NCBI RefSeq assembly: GCF_030687835.1
Contig: NZ_CP117449.1
Location: 2,976,001 to 3,040,000 of the forward strand
Source of the DNA: Pseudomonas hefeiensis
GTDB lineage: Bacteria; Pseudomonadota; Gammaproteobacteria; Pseudomonadales; Pseudomonadaceae
Direction of reading: 5' to 3'
DNA: 64,000 nt
In this document: one piece after another, positions 1 through 8,230 of the stretch
How positions within the stretch are numbered: the stretch's first letter is position 1
How the letters are laid out: each line of letters opens with the position of its first letter
Position numbers and translations under genes: made by a program
The notes under the pieces: model-generated
Database searches by the model: none
The model's input: the letters and a program-made list of their open reading frames with translations, nothing else
What the model was told of the DNA's origin: nothing

Positions 1-1432
1 TGCCGTCGCCCGGACGCAGGGACACGCCGCCACGGGTCATGATGAAGTCAGGCAGGGTGTGGTGGGTGGTCACGTCGATCGGCTTTGGATAGGCCGCGGT
101 GTGGCAGAAGGACTGCATCACCAGATCGGTCGAGAAGCCCAGGCACGCCAGGTCTTTCAATTCATCACGGGTCATCGGGCCAGTGGTGTCCTGGGAACCG
201 ACGGTGGTCATCTTCGGCTCGCAGTAGGTGCCCGGACGAACGCCAGTCACGCCGCAGGCCTTGCCGACCATTTTCTGCGCCAGGGTGAAACCCTTGGTGC
301 TTTCGGCCGGGGCTTCCGGCTTCTTGAACAGGTCCGAAGCGGGCAGGCCCAGCTCGGTACGTGCCTTCTCGGTCAGGCCGCGGCCGATGATCAGCGGGAT
401 GCGGCCGCCGGCACGCACTTCGTCCAACAGGACCGGGGTCTTCATTTCGAAGGTAGTCAGGACTTCATCGGTGCCGTGCTTGCAGACTTTGCCCGCATGC
501 GGGTACAGGTCGATCACGTCGCCCATGTGCATGTTGGACACATCGAATTCGATCGGCAGGGCGCCAGCGTCTTCCATGGTGTTGTAGAAAATCGGGGCGA
601 TCTTGCTGCCGAAGCAGAAACCACCAGCGCGCTTGTTCGGCACGTAAGGAACGTCGTCACCGAAGAACCACAGCACCGAGTTGGTGGCCGATTTACGCGA
701 CGAACCGGTACCGACCACGTCACCGACGTAGGCAATCGGGAAGCCCTGGCCGCGCATTTCTTCGATCTGCTTCATCGGGCCGGTCTTGCCTTGTTCATCC
801 GGCACGATACCGTCACGGGCCATTTTCAGCATGGCCAGGGCGTGCAGCGGGATGTCCGGGCGGGACCAGGCGTCAGGCGCCGGGGAGAGGTCGTCGGTGT
901 TGGTTTCGCCGGTAACCTTGAACACCCGCAGGCTGATCTTGTCGGCCAGCACCGGGCGGTTCTTGAACCACTCGCCGTCGGCCCAGGATTGCAGCACGCC
1001 CTTGGCGTGAACGTTGCCATTGCGGGCTTTTTCAGCCACGTCGTGGAAGGCGTCGAACATCAGCAGGGTGTGCTTGAGTTCTTTGGCGGCGACGGGTGCC
1101 AGTTCGGCATCGTCCAGCAGGTCCACCAGGGTGACGATGTTGTAGCCGCCCTGCATGGTGCCGAGCAGTTCAACGGCGCGCTTCTTGTCCAGCAGAGGGG
1201 ATTGGGCTTCGCCCTTGGCCAGGGCGGACAGGAAACCGGCCTTCACGTAGGCGGCTTCGTCGACTCCAGGCGGAACGCGATTGGTGATCAGGTCAACGAG
1301 GAAAGCTTCTTCGCCAGCCGGAGGATTCTTCAGCAGCTCGATCAGGCCTGCGGTTTGTTCGGCGTTAAGCGGCTGGGGAACGATACCCAGTGCTGCACGC
1401 TCTTCGATATGTTTGCGGTAGGCTTCAAGCAC
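1..1432 (-). CDS. acnB: Aconitate hydratase B (N-terminal 477 residues; gene runs off the window start)
   Basis: AcnB isomerises citrate to isocitrate in the cytosolic TCA cycle and can also hydrate 2-methylisocitrate. The minus-strand translation opens MLEAYRKHIEERAALGIVP and continues open to base 1. It covers the HEAT-like domain and the swivel domain (GFPIAYVGDVVGTGSSRKSA, FCFGSKIAPIFYNTMEDAGA) and enters the catalytic part (GKACGVTGVRPGTYCEPKMT). The cysteines that bind the 4Fe-4S cluster lie in the missing C-terminal half; full AcnB is about 865 residues. The start is GTG at 1432, with TGAGGG about eight bases upstream. In pseudomonads acnB is known to respond to iron through PrrF small RNAs; I did not find a proven pairing site here. 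Identification is firm. Confidence 0.97.
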   Translation of the reverse strand, partial: MLEAYRKHIEERAALGIVPQPLNAEQTAGLIELLKNPPAGEEAFLVDLITNRVPPGVDEAAYVKAGFLSALAKGEAQSPLLDKKRAVELLGTMQGGYNIVTLVDLLDDAELAPVAAKELKHTLLMFDAFHDVAEKARNGNVHAKGVLQSWADGEWFKNRPVLADKISLRVFKVTGETNTDDLSPAPDAWSRPDIPLHALAMLKMARDGIVPDEQGKTGPMKQIEEMRGQGFPIAYVGDVVGTGSSRKSATNSVLWFFGDDVPYVPNKRAGGFCFGSKIAPIFYNTMEDAGALPIEFDVSNMHMGDVIDLYPHAGKVCKHGTDEVLTTFEMKTPVLLDEVRAGGRIPLIIGRGLTEKARTELGLPASDLFKKPEAPAESTKGFTLAQKMVGKACGVTGVRPGTYCEPKMTTVGSQDTTGPMTRDELKDLACLGFSTDLVMQSFCHTAAYPKPIDVTTHHTLPDFIMTRGGVSLRPGDG

Positions 1433-1841
1433 AGTTATTACCCTCATCAGTGGTCCCAAATGGGTGTCCGGGACGCTCATCCAGAAACCCACGGTACTCA
1501 TGCGCGTTGGAGGCTTTTTGAGCCACCACGCCAGAGTTTCCGCGAGTTCCTCACAGAAGCTGCTTTCAAAGTTTTACGCCTGCAGAACGGGGAGCTGATG
1601 AGGGTTGGCGTTGGGCTTTCCCCGCTGGAAAGACCCTCGGCCAACACCGCTCTGAAGGAACGACTGTGCTCGTGACGCTTTGAAAACAGCTTCTAACGGA
1701 CATTGGCGCCTTAAAAGGCTGGCTGATTCTACGGCAAAAAAAAAATTAAACGTAAGTTAGACCCTGAAGTTTGAGGGGTGATCAATCTTAGACAAAGGGC
1801 TAACATGCCGGCCTGTCCTGCTTTTGCGTGTGTTTTTCCTT
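1433..1841. other. Intergenic region between acnB and the DUF1289 gene
   Basis: This 409-base gap lies between divergent genes. It holds a run of ten A at 1736-1745 and a likely acnB promoter at 1726-1755. If that promoter is right, the acnB mRNA has a leader of almost 290 bases. No credible small ORF, tRNA or REP element is visible. Confidence 0.6.
1726..1755 (-). promoter_or_regulatory. Candidate acnB promoter
   Basis: On the minus strand TAGAAT (1731-1726) has the GTAGAATCAGCC context common for Pseudomonas -10 boxes. A weak -35 (TTACGT, 1755-1750) lies 18 bases upstream, separated by a ten-T tract. The -35 match is poor, so this is tentative. Confidence 0.35.
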
Positions 1842-2313
1842 ATGCCCAACCAGCTCATCAAGACCCCCTGCGTCGGCCTTTGCTCCACTGTCTATGGTGA
1901 CCTGGTGTGCCGTGGCTGCAAGCGGTTCCACCATGAAGTGATTCATTGGAACGGCTATAACGAGGACGAGAAACGCGCGGTGTGGATGCGGCTTGAGCAG
2001 TTGCTGGTTCAGGTGATGGTGGCCAAAGCTGGAGGTTTTTGATCCTGCTCTGCTGCGCCAGCAACTGGAAACACGCAAGATCCGTTTTGTGCCGCACCAG
2101 TCGGAATATTGCTGGGCTTATCAATTGATCGCCCGTGGCGCACGGGTGATCAACAGCCTGGAAGCCTACGGCATGGTGCTGATGCCCGAATTTCGCGACT
2201 GGGACCTGCCGGACCTGCGCGACGCCATTGATCGGGAATTTTTCCTGCTGTCCGAAGCCCATTACCAGCGCTACATCGCGCCGGGGTTCCTGAAGGATGC
2301 GATCGGCGGCTGA
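1842..2313 (+). pseudogene. DUF1289 (Fe-S-like CxxxC/CxxC) protein, frameshifted
   Basis: From ATG 1842 the product starts MPNQLIKTPCVGLCSTVYGD and has the DUF1289 cysteine pattern (PCVGLC, then LVCRGCKRF) in its first 35 residues. Frame 1 stops at 2040-2042. The family-like continuation (FDPALLRQQLETRKIRFVPH to the end at 2313) is in the next frame. Dropping one A from AAA at 2025-2027 joins them into one 156-residue protein (VAKLEVFDPALL). So the gene carries a +1 insertion or the sequence has a one-base error. The function of DUF1289 proteins is unknown; the cysteines suggest metal binding. It sits beside acnB, divergently transcribed, as in other Pseudomonas. No good Shine-Dalgarno is seen before ATG 1842. 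Confidence 0.75.
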
Positions 2314-2323
2314 GATTCAAAAG

Positions 2324-2400
2324 CATCGCGAGCAGGCTCGCTCCCACAGGGGACTTGTGAGCACCCTGAATTCCATGTGGGAGCGAGCCTGCTCGCGATG
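2324..2400. repeat. REPIN: inverted REP pair, CATCGCGAGCAGGCTCGCTCCCACA type
   Basis: Two inverted arms, 2324-2350 and 2375-2400, surround a 24-base spacer. The core of each arm is CGCGAGCAGGCTCGCTCCCA or its complement. It lies between the 3' ends of the convergent DUF1289 and usp genes and may fold in both transcripts. Confidence 0.9.
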
Positions 2401-2423
2401 ACTACCCTGAGAGCTCTGGAGTG

Positions 2424-3287
2424 TCACTCCTTGACCGCCAACTCCACCAGATGATCCTCAACCTCCTGCGGTTTGAGCACCAGTACATCGCTTTCCAGCG
2501 TATCGAGCACCGCTTCGGCGGTGTTGCCGATCAGCACCCCTGACAACCCGGAACGCGCCACGGTGCCGATCACGGTCACGGCCGCCTGCAGCTTGCGGGC
2601 CATGTATGGAATCAGGACGTCCGCCGGACCTTCTTCGATGTGCAGGTGTTGGTCGTCGATGTCGAACTCAGCCTGGAACGCCCGGCATTGTTCGCGGTAT
2701 TTGGCCTCGATGGTTTCCTTGAGCTGGAACGTCGGATCGGCGGACGAAAGCATCGGCGTGGGATGGGCGCTGATTACATGCAGGTGCGCCTTGGCCAGGC
2801 TGGCAATGTCATAGCCGTGATCGATGATGGTGGCGTGCAGGTGACGGTGCTCTCCGTCGGCATTGCCCACGTCGACGGCGGCCAGGATCACTTTGTCTTT
2901 CCAGGAACCGGCGGTTTTCACCAGCAGCACCGGCGTCGGACAATGGCGCAGCAATTTCCAGTCCGCGGGCGTCAGCAGGGCTTTTTTCAGCGGGCTGTCG
3001 GGGAAGTGTTGCTTGATCACCAGGCCGCAACCTTCGGCCTGCTGTACGTCAACAATGGTTTCGTACAGGCTTTCGTTCCAGGCCTGTTCGGTGGTGACGC
3101 TGTAGCCGTCCGCCAGCAGCGCGGCCTTCAGCACGCTGAGCATGCCGGCATGATCATGCTTTTTGTCGCACACCAGCAGGTGCAAGTGAGCCTGGGTCAC
3201 ACCGGCGATCAGTTTGGCGCGCTTGAGCGCCAGGCTTTCCGAATGTTCGGGGTCGATGACCACCAGAATGCTGCGAATGGCTTGCAT
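2424..3287 (-). CDS. Tandem-domain universal stress protein
   Basis: This 287-residue cytosolic protein contains two UspA folds in tandem, similar to E. coli UspE. The first begins MQAIRSILVVIDPEHSESLA. The second ends with the nucleotide-loop motif GTVARSGLSGVLIGNTAE followed by SDVLVLKP. Usp proteins of this type bind ATP or other ligands and support survival under stress or anaerobiosis; the exact role here is inferred. The start is ATG 3287 with GGAGA eight bases upstream; an open frame further upstream lacks support and would run into the miaE promoter. It is divergent from miaE and convergent with the DUF1289 gene across a REPIN. Confidence 0.9.
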   Translation of the reverse strand: MQAIRSILVVIDPEHSESLALKRAKLIAGVTQAHLHLLVCDKKHDHAGMLSVLKAALLADGYSVTTEQAWNESLYETIVDVQQAEGCGLVIKQHFPDSPLKKALLTPADWKLLRHCPTPVLLVKTAGSWKDKVILAAVDVGNADGEHRHLHATIIDHGYDIASLAKAHLHVISAHPTPMLSSADPTFQLKETIEAKYREQCRAFQAEFDIDDQHLHIEEGPADVLIPYMARKLQAAVTVIGTVARSGLSGVLIGNTAEAVLDTLESDVLVLKPQEVEDHLVELAVKE

Positions 3288-3379
3288 GATCGGCGTCTCC
3301 AGCAATAAAAAGGCATGGCGTTGCTCAACTATAGTTGTTGTATGGCAGTCGTCGACTTGATGCATATCAACGGCGGTGA

Positions 3380-3408
3380 CTGGTGGTCTGGAGGCAGGCC
3401 GGTATAAT
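3380..3408 (+). promoter_or_regulatory. Candidate miaE promoter
   Basis: TATAAT at 3403-3408, in the context GGTATAATCGGCGCC, is a perfect -10 box 38 bases before the miaE ATG. The -35 region 17 bases upstream is poor. The position between the divergent usp and miaE genes fits. Confidence 0.5.
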
Positions 3409-3446
3409 CGGCGCCCTTCGCTCGACTCTCTTTTTCCGTGAGCCCC

Positions 3447-4052
3447 ATGATCCTTCCTGAAATTCATGAATTCCTTGGTTGCCGCACTCCTGATGCCTGG
3501 GTCCAGGCGGCGCTGGCCGATCAGGAAACGCTACTGATCGACCACAAGAACTGCGAATTCAAGGCGGCCAGCACCGCCCTGAGCCTGATCGCCAAGTACC
3601 ACTCCCACGTCGACCTGATCAACCTGATGTCACGTCTGGCCCGGGAAGAACTGGTGCATCACGAACAGGTCATGCGCCTGATGAAAAAACGCAAGGTCGG
3701 TTTGCGCCAGCTCTCTGCCGGGCGTTACGCCTCGGGGTTGCGCAAAGTGGTCCGCAGCCACGAGCCGGTCAAACTGGTGGACACCCTGGTGGTCGGCGCT
3801 TTCATCGAGGCCCGCAGTTGCGAGCGTTTCGAGGCCCTGGTGCCACACCTGGACGAAGAACTGGGCAAATTCTATTTCGGCTTGCTCAAAAGCGAAGCCC
3901 GGCATTTTCAGGGCTACCTGAAACTGGCCTACCAGTATGGCGACGCCAAGGACATTGCTCAGGTGATCGACAAGGTTCGTGATGCCGAGCAGGCGCTGAT
4001 TGAATCGCCGGATGTGGAGTTTCGCTTCCACAGTGGTGTGCCTGCAGCATAG
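3447..4052 (+). CDS. miaE: tRNA 2-methylthio-N6-isopentenyl-adenosine-37 hydroxylase MiaE
   Basis: MiaE is a non-haem diiron monooxygenase that hydroxylates the isopentenyl group of ms2i6A at position 37 of tRNAs reading U-starting codons. The 201-residue product has the expected four-helix arrangement with paired Glu/His clusters: NCEFKAAS, REELVHHE, FIEARSCERFE and SEARHFQGY. The length matches the family. I chose ATG 3447 (MILPEIHEFLGC); an in-frame GTG at 3438 would add three residues. Neither start has a strong Shine-Dalgarno. The gene stands alone and is followed by a REP fragment at 4071. Confidence 0.93.
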   Translation: MILPEIHEFLGCRTPDAWVQAALADQETLLIDHKNCEFKAASTALSLIAKYHSHVDLINLMSRLAREELVHHEQVMRLMKKRKVGLRQLSAGRYASGLRKVVRSHEPVKLVDTLVVGAFIEARSCERFEALVPHLDEELGKFYFGLLKSEARHFQGYLKLAYQYGDAKDIAQVIDKVRDAEQALIESPDVEFRFHSGVPAA

Positions 4053-4070
4053 GGCTGTTTGCCCTGACGC

Positions 4071-4084
4071 CATCGCGAGCAGGC
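4071..4084. repeat. Truncated single REP fragment
   Basis: CATCGCGAGCAGGC is identical to the left end of the REPIN at 2324 but is then interrupted; no partner arm follows. It lies between the convergent miaE and GFA genes. Confidence 0.6.
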
Positions 4085-4096
4085 AGCGCCGCATCC

Positions 4097-4585
4097 TTAA
4101 TTGGTCAAACCCAGGCGTTCATGCCACTGGGCAATGGACTCCTGGGGGTAGACCTCGAACTGCTGATCGCCTGCATGCGTCTCGACTTCCACCCACGGCG
4201 CCTTGGAACCCAGCATCAGATGGGTATGCTCTGGCGGTACTGGTAGCGGCGTGTCGATGGCAGAGGCAAATGGGTGGATCAGCTCCGGCCACTCGGGGCT
4301 GAACAGCCACAATCCTGAGCCGCAAAGAGAACAGAAGTGCCGTTCGGCGCTGCTGCGGTGGGCGCGTTTATCCTCAGCATCCTTGAGCCGCGCATGATAG
4401 ATCGAGATGTGCTTGCGACCGCGTACCTTCAGGCTCTGGGCATCGCCCCCCAGGTTGATGGCAAAACCGCCGCCGCCCTGGGTCTTGCGACAGATCGAGC
4501 AGTAGCAGCGCTGATAAGGGTGGGGGTGGGCGCTGTCGAGGCTGAATGACACCGCGCCGCAATGGCAGGATCCTTCGAGCTGCAT
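4097..4585 (-). CDS. GFA-fold (glutathione-dependent formaldehyde-activating-like) zinc protein
   Basis: This 162-residue protein has the zinc-cysteine signature of the GFA/CENP-V fold: SCHCGAV (C7, C9), RCYCSICRK (C27, C29, C32) and HFCSLCGSGLW. The fold is named for an enzyme once proposed to condense formaldehyde with glutathione, but most members have no known reaction. The start at ATG 4585 has GGAGGT five bases upstream. It is downstream of alkA-ada on the same strand, with a REPIN between (4676-4770), so co-transcription is uncertain. A link to alkylation damage is context only. Confidence 0.85.
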   Translation of the reverse strand: MQLEGSCHCGAVSFSLDSAHPHPYQRCYCSICRKTQGGGGFAINLGGDAQSLKVRGRKHISIYHARLKDAEDKRAHRSSAERHFCSLCGSGLWLFSPEWPELIHPFASAIDTPLPVPPEHTHLMLGSKAPWVEVETHAGDQQFEVYPQESIAQWHERLGLTN

Positions 4586-4675
4586 GAGAACCTCCGGTTG
4601 GCGATTGGGAAATGGCTCAGGACAGCCTAGACGGTCAGTGTCTGGACCGTTGAATTGAAGGTGACCATGCGACCG

Positions 4676-4770
4676 CCTTCGCGAGCAAGCCCGCTCCCAC
4701 AGGGAATTTGTGTCGGTTGCAAGTTCTTGCCCACTCTCGGTCAGTGTGGGAGCGGGCTTGCTCGCGAAGG
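4676..4770. repeat. REPIN: inverted REP pair, TTCGCGAGCAAGCCCGCTCCCACA type
   Basis: The arms at 4676-4703 and 4745-4770 are inverted copies of CGCGAGCAAGCCCGCTCCCA. It lies between the alkA 3' end and the GFA gene. Confidence 0.9.
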
Positions 4771-4787
4771 CGTCGGTACAGCCGACA

Positions 4788-5402
4788 TCACCTGGGCACC
4801 CGCCACAAATACCACGCCGCCACCGTCCGATGCGGGCTCCACGCCTGTCCAATCCCAACCATCTGTTTGCGCGTCGGTTGGACGTCCAAGCCCTTGAGCC
4901 GCCGATAACCCTCGCGAACCCCAAAGTCATCGGCGGGCAGGATGTCAGGTCGCTCCAGGCTGTAGATCAGCAGCATTTCCACGGTCCAGCGCCCGACGCC
5001 GCGCAGGGTGATCAAGCGCTCGATCAAGGCTTCATCATCCATGGCCAGCGCCGTGGCGTAATCCGGCACCACCCCGTTCAGCGTCGCTTGGGCGATGCCC
5101 TGTATGGTCGCGATCTTGCTGGTGGAAAATCCGCAATCGCGCATCTGTTGGACGTCAGTCGCCAGGATCTGCTCCGGTCTGGGAAAAATCGCGCCGGGAA
5201 ACAGCCCCAGAAAGCGACCGAGAATCGCATCACCGGCTTTAGCATGCAGTTGTTGATAGGCAATCGCCCGGACCAGCGCTTCATACGGATCACGGGCCGG
5301 TTTGGGTTGCAGCAGGCAAGGGCCGGTTATCTCGACATGACGGCGCCAGTCTTCGTCGAGGCTTGCCAGAAAGGTGCTCGCTTCGCGATAGGGGACCGGC
5401 AT
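4788..5402 (-). CDS. alkA: DNA-3-methyladenine glycosylase II (AlkA, HhH-GPD)
   Basis: AlkA removes alkylated bases such as 3-methyladenine in base excision repair. The 204-residue product has the helix-hairpin-helix LRGVGRWTVEMLLIYSL followed by the loop with the catalytic aspartate, LPADDFGVREG. It is a short form without the E. coli N-terminal domain, as is common in Pseudomonas. I chose ATG 5402 (MPVPYREASTF); a TTG at 5429 overlapping the ada stop codon would add nine residues and would couple the genes directly. It is co-directional with and directly downstream of ada, so the two probably form an adaptive-response unit. Confidence 0.9.
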   Translation of the reverse strand: MPVPYREASTFLASLDEDWRRHVEITGPCLLQPKPARDPYEALVRAIAYQQLHAKAGDAILGRFLGLFPGAIFPRPEQILATDVQQMRDCGFSTSKIATIQGIAQATLNGVVPDYATALAMDDEALIERLITLRGVGRWTVEMLLIYSLERPDILPADDFGVREGYRRLKGLDVQPTRKQMVGIGQAWSPHRTVAAWYLWRVPR

Positions 5403-5425
5403 CAGTTGTTCACTCGGCGGGCTGA

Positions 5426-6508
5426 TCAAAATGCCAGTGGCAGGGACACCTGCACCGCAGCTCGTTCCAGGCGCAATAGAAATGCCTTGCGTGGCTGTCC
5501 GCCACCATAGCCGGTCAAAGAACCGTCTGTACCGATTACCCGGTGGCAGGGGATGACGATGGCCAGGCGGTTCTGGCCGTTGGCCAGCCCGACCGCGCGA
5601 CTGGCGCCAGGGCTGCCAAGGGCGGTGGCGACGCTGCCGTAGCTACGGGTTTCGCCATAAGGGATCTTTTCCAGCTCAGCCCAGACCCGGACGGCGAAGG
5701 CGCTGCCGGGCATGTGCAGCGGCACGCTGAACGAAGTGAGTTTACCGGCGAAGTAGTCGGCCAGTTCGGTTTCGATCTGTTGCAAGTGGGGGTTGTGCCC
5801 CGGCGCCACTGTGTAGCCGTAGCGCTGTTGCAATTCTTCGATTTCCCGGGTCAGGGCCGGACGGTCGAGGAACTCCAGCAACACCAGGCCGCGCTCTTCG
5901 GCCATGGCCAGCATCGGCCCCAGTGGTGTTGTCAGGCGGGTGAACAGCAGGGGTTCGCTGTGGGCGGCGCGGCCCGGTGTGATGTGGAAAGACTTCACGA
6001 AGGCGTCACGAAATCCGCTCAGGGACTCGTAGCCCGAGTCGAAGGCCGCATTGTCGATGGAAATCCCTTCTTTGATGCCCCCCAGCGCGATGCCCAGCCT
6101 TCGAGTGCGCAGGAACGCATGGAAGGTCATGCCGAAATGCTGCTTGAACCAGCGCCGCAGCTTCAGCGGTTCAATGCCTTGTTCCTGCAACAAGGCATCG
6201 GTCCAGCGCAGGTCGGGCTCGGCGTCCACGGCCTTGAGCAGCGCCTGGATCCAGGCAGGCGCGATGGCCGCGGCATCCAGCGGCTTGCAACGCAGACAGG
6301 CCCGGTAGCCGGCCGACATGGCTTCGTCAGCGTGGGCGAAGAATTCGACGTTTTCCGGCTTCGGCTTGCGTGCCGTGCAGCTGGGGCGACAGAAGATGCC
6401 GGTGGTCTTGACCGCCGTGAAGAACACCCCCTCGTAGGCGGTGTCTCGTTCGAGCATGGCGCGGACCATCTCGGCATGGGGTGGGAGCAGCGAGTCGTGT
6501 AGGTTCAT
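5426..6508 (-). CDS. ada: Ada: bifunctional methyl-DNA repair protein and transcription activator
   Basis: Ada transfers methyl groups from phosphotriesters and O6-methylguanine to its own cysteines and then activates repair genes. The 360-residue product has the N-terminal zinc/acceptor set C40, C44, C71, C74 (FCRPSC and ACLRC), a central AraC-type helix-turn-helix (DAFVKSFHITPGRAA region) and the C-terminal acceptor C321 in PCHRVIG. All key residues are present. ATG 6508 has no Shine-Dalgarno. A strong GGAGGTGGG lies at 6574-6566, right after the trkH stop, and a 17-codon TTG ORF (6558-6505) ends in TGA overlapping this ATG. Alternatively an in-frame GTG at 6544 adds 12 residues. alkA follows immediately. 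Confidence 0.94.
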   Translation of the reverse strand: MNLHDSLLPPHAEMVRAMLERDTAYEGVFFTAVKTTGIFCRPSCTARKPKPENVEFFAHADEAMSAGYRACLRCKPLDAAAIAPAWIQALLKAVDAEPDLRWTDALLQEQGIEPLKLRRWFKQHFGMTFHAFLRTRRLGIALGGIKEGISIDNAAFDSGYESLSGFRDAFVKSFHITPGRAAHSEPLLFTRLTTPLGPMLAMAEERGLVLLEFLDRPALTREIEELQQRYGYTVAPGHNPHLQQIETELADYFAGKLTSFSVPLHMPGSAFAVRVWAELEKIPYGETRSYGSVATALGSPGASRAVGLANGQNRLAIVIPCHRVIGTDGSLTGYGGGQPRKAFLLRLERAAVQVSLPLAF

Positions 6509-6558
6509 GGGGGAAGCATAGAGCCAGGCCCGGTACGGCTCCACCGGAAAATCGACAA
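6505..6558 (-). CDS. Possible 17-residue leader ORF coupled to ada
   Basis: TTG 6558 opens 17 codons (MSIFRWSRTGPGSMLPP) that stop at TGA 6507-6505, overlapping the ada ATG as ATGA. GGAGGTGGG lies at 6574-6566, 7 to 11 bases upstream. It would explain how ada is translated without its own ribosome site. Coding evidence is only positional. Confidence 0.25.
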   Translation of the reverse strand: MSIFRWSRTGPGSMLPP

Positions 6559-6574
6559 TGAATTTCCCACCTCC

Positions 6575-8029
6575 TCAGTACTTCCAGAATACCGGGGTAA
6601 ACAGCACCAGGACGGTCAGAATCTCCAGTCGACCCAGCAACATGCCAATGGTCAGCAGCCATTTGGCGGCATCCGGCAAGGTGGAGAAGTTGCCGGCCGG
6701 TCCGATGATCGAGCCCAGCCCCGGCCCCACGTTGCACACGGCCGTGGCTGCACCGGTCAGGGCCGTCGTCCAGTCCAGGCCGATCAGCGCCAGTCCAAGG
6801 GCGATACCGCCGATGGTAATGGTGAAGAAAAAAGAGAACGTCAGCAGCGAACGGACAATCTCTTCGTCGATGGGGTGCTTGTTGTATTTTTTCTGGATCA
6901 CCGCGCGCGGATGGATCAGTTGTTTCAAACTGCCCATCAGCAAGGCGCCGGCCACCTGAAAACGAAATATCTTCAGCCCGCCGGAGGTGGATCCCGAACA
7001 ACCGCCGACAAACGTCAGGTAAAAGAACAGCAGCAGGGCAAAACTGCCCCACAGCGTGTAGTCACCCAGCGCCACACCCGTGGTGGTAACCACCGATGTC
7101 ACGTTGACGGCCACGATCCGCACCGCGTCCAGCCAGGCGTAATCGCTGTTCAAACTCAGCCAGGTCCCGACCACGAGCCAGGTAATGACCAGGAATCCGA
7201 TGAATCCCCGGACCTGGTGATCCCTGAATAACGCACGTTTGTGCCCGCGCAACGTGGCGACATACAAAGTGAAGGGCAGTGCGCCGGCGATCATGATAAT
7301 CACTGAGACCCAGTGGATAGCCGGTTGAGGCCAGTGCGCCAGGGACGAATCAGAAGTGGAGAAGCCGCCGGTGGAGATCATGGACATCGCGTGGTTGATC
7401 GCCTCGAAAGGTGTCATGCCCGCCAACCACAAGGCCAGGGCGGCCAGGGCGCTCAACCCTAAGTAGAGCCACAGGATGTAGGTCGCCGCGACATGGGAGC
7501 GCGGTGTGACTTTCTCCGACCAGTCCGATGATTCGGTCTGGAACAGCCGCATGCCGCCGACTCGCAACAACGGCAGGATGGCCACCGCCATGCCGATGAA
7601 GCCGATCCCTCCGAGCCACTGCAACATCGAACGCCAGATCAGCAGGCCTGGGGAAGCGCTGTCAAGGCCGCTGAGTACGGTCGATCCGGTGGTGGTGATG
7701 CCGGACATCGTCTCGAAGAATGCGTCGGTGTAGCTGATGTGCTGGATAAACACCATCGGCAAGGCAGCGAAGGTGCAGACAACGACCCAACTGGCAGTGG
7801 TCAGCAGATACATGTCCCGCGGACGCAGATGTATGTGCTCTGGCCGGCCGCGAGCTACCAGCAAGACGCCGCAGACAAAGGTGATCAGGCTCGACCACAA
7901 AAACGCCGAGAGGTCATCGTTTCGCTCGTACACCATCAGTGTGATAAGCGGGATTGCCATGCTTGCGGCCAGGGTGATCAGGAAAATGCCGAGGATGAAT
8001 CCGATAAACCGCACAGCCGCAAGGGACAT
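6575..8029 (-). CDS. trkH: Potassium uptake protein TrkH (Trk system membrane subunit)
   Basis: TrkH is the inner-membrane channel subunit of the Trk K+ uptake system and works with cytosolic TrkA, which is not in this window. The 484-residue product matches the family length. It has four pore-loop segments with selectivity-filter glycines: SGITTTGSTVL, MISTGGFSTSD, SVVTTTGVALG and AVCNVGPGLGS. Many hydrophobic helices fill the rest. The start is ATG 8029 (MSLAAVRFIGFILG); the ribosome site is weak (AGG). Its stop is followed at once by GGAGG, and ada begins 66 bases on, so ada may be partly read from the trkH transcript. Confidence 0.93.
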   Translation of the reverse strand: MSLAAVRFIGFILGIFLITLAASMAIPLITLMVYERNDDLSAFLWSSLITFVCGVLLVARGRPEHIHLRPRDMYLLTTASWVVVCTFAALPMVFIQHISYTDAFFETMSGITTTGSTVLSGLDSASPGLLIWRSMLQWLGGIGFIGMAVAILPLLRVGGMRLFQTESSDWSEKVTPRSHVAATYILWLYLGLSALAALALWLAGMTPFEAINHAMSMISTGGFSTSDSSLAHWPQPAIHWVSVIIMIAGALPFTLYVATLRGHKRALFRDHQVRGFIGFLVITWLVVGTWLSLNSDYAWLDAVRIVAVNVTSVVTTTGVALGDYTLWGSFALLLFFYLTFVGGCSGSTSGGLKIFRFQVAGALLMGSLKQLIHPRAVIQKKYNKHPIDEEIVRSLLTFSFFFTITIGGIALGLALIGLDWTTALTGAATAVCNVGPGLGSIIGPAGNFSTLPDAAKWLLTIGMLLGRLEILTVLVLFTPVFWKY

Positions 8030-8230
8030 AAAACACGCCTGAAAGAATGAGCCGCCCAGTATCGATTTCGTTGACCGGACGCTGCGTAAAGTTTGCGTAA
8101 AAAAGTGCCCGAAACAGCACCTCTTCACGCGGTGGCGGTGAATGGCCGTCATTGGGCAGTTTTGTTCAATACCGCCAGTGGCATGCAATTTACCTTGAAC
8201 GCCACCCCACAGACATGAAGAAGGTATGCA

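Noticed and set aside
59..1675. 538-codon plus-strand frame over acnB
   Set aside because: The minus strand encodes AcnB without interruption; the plus frame is its shadow.
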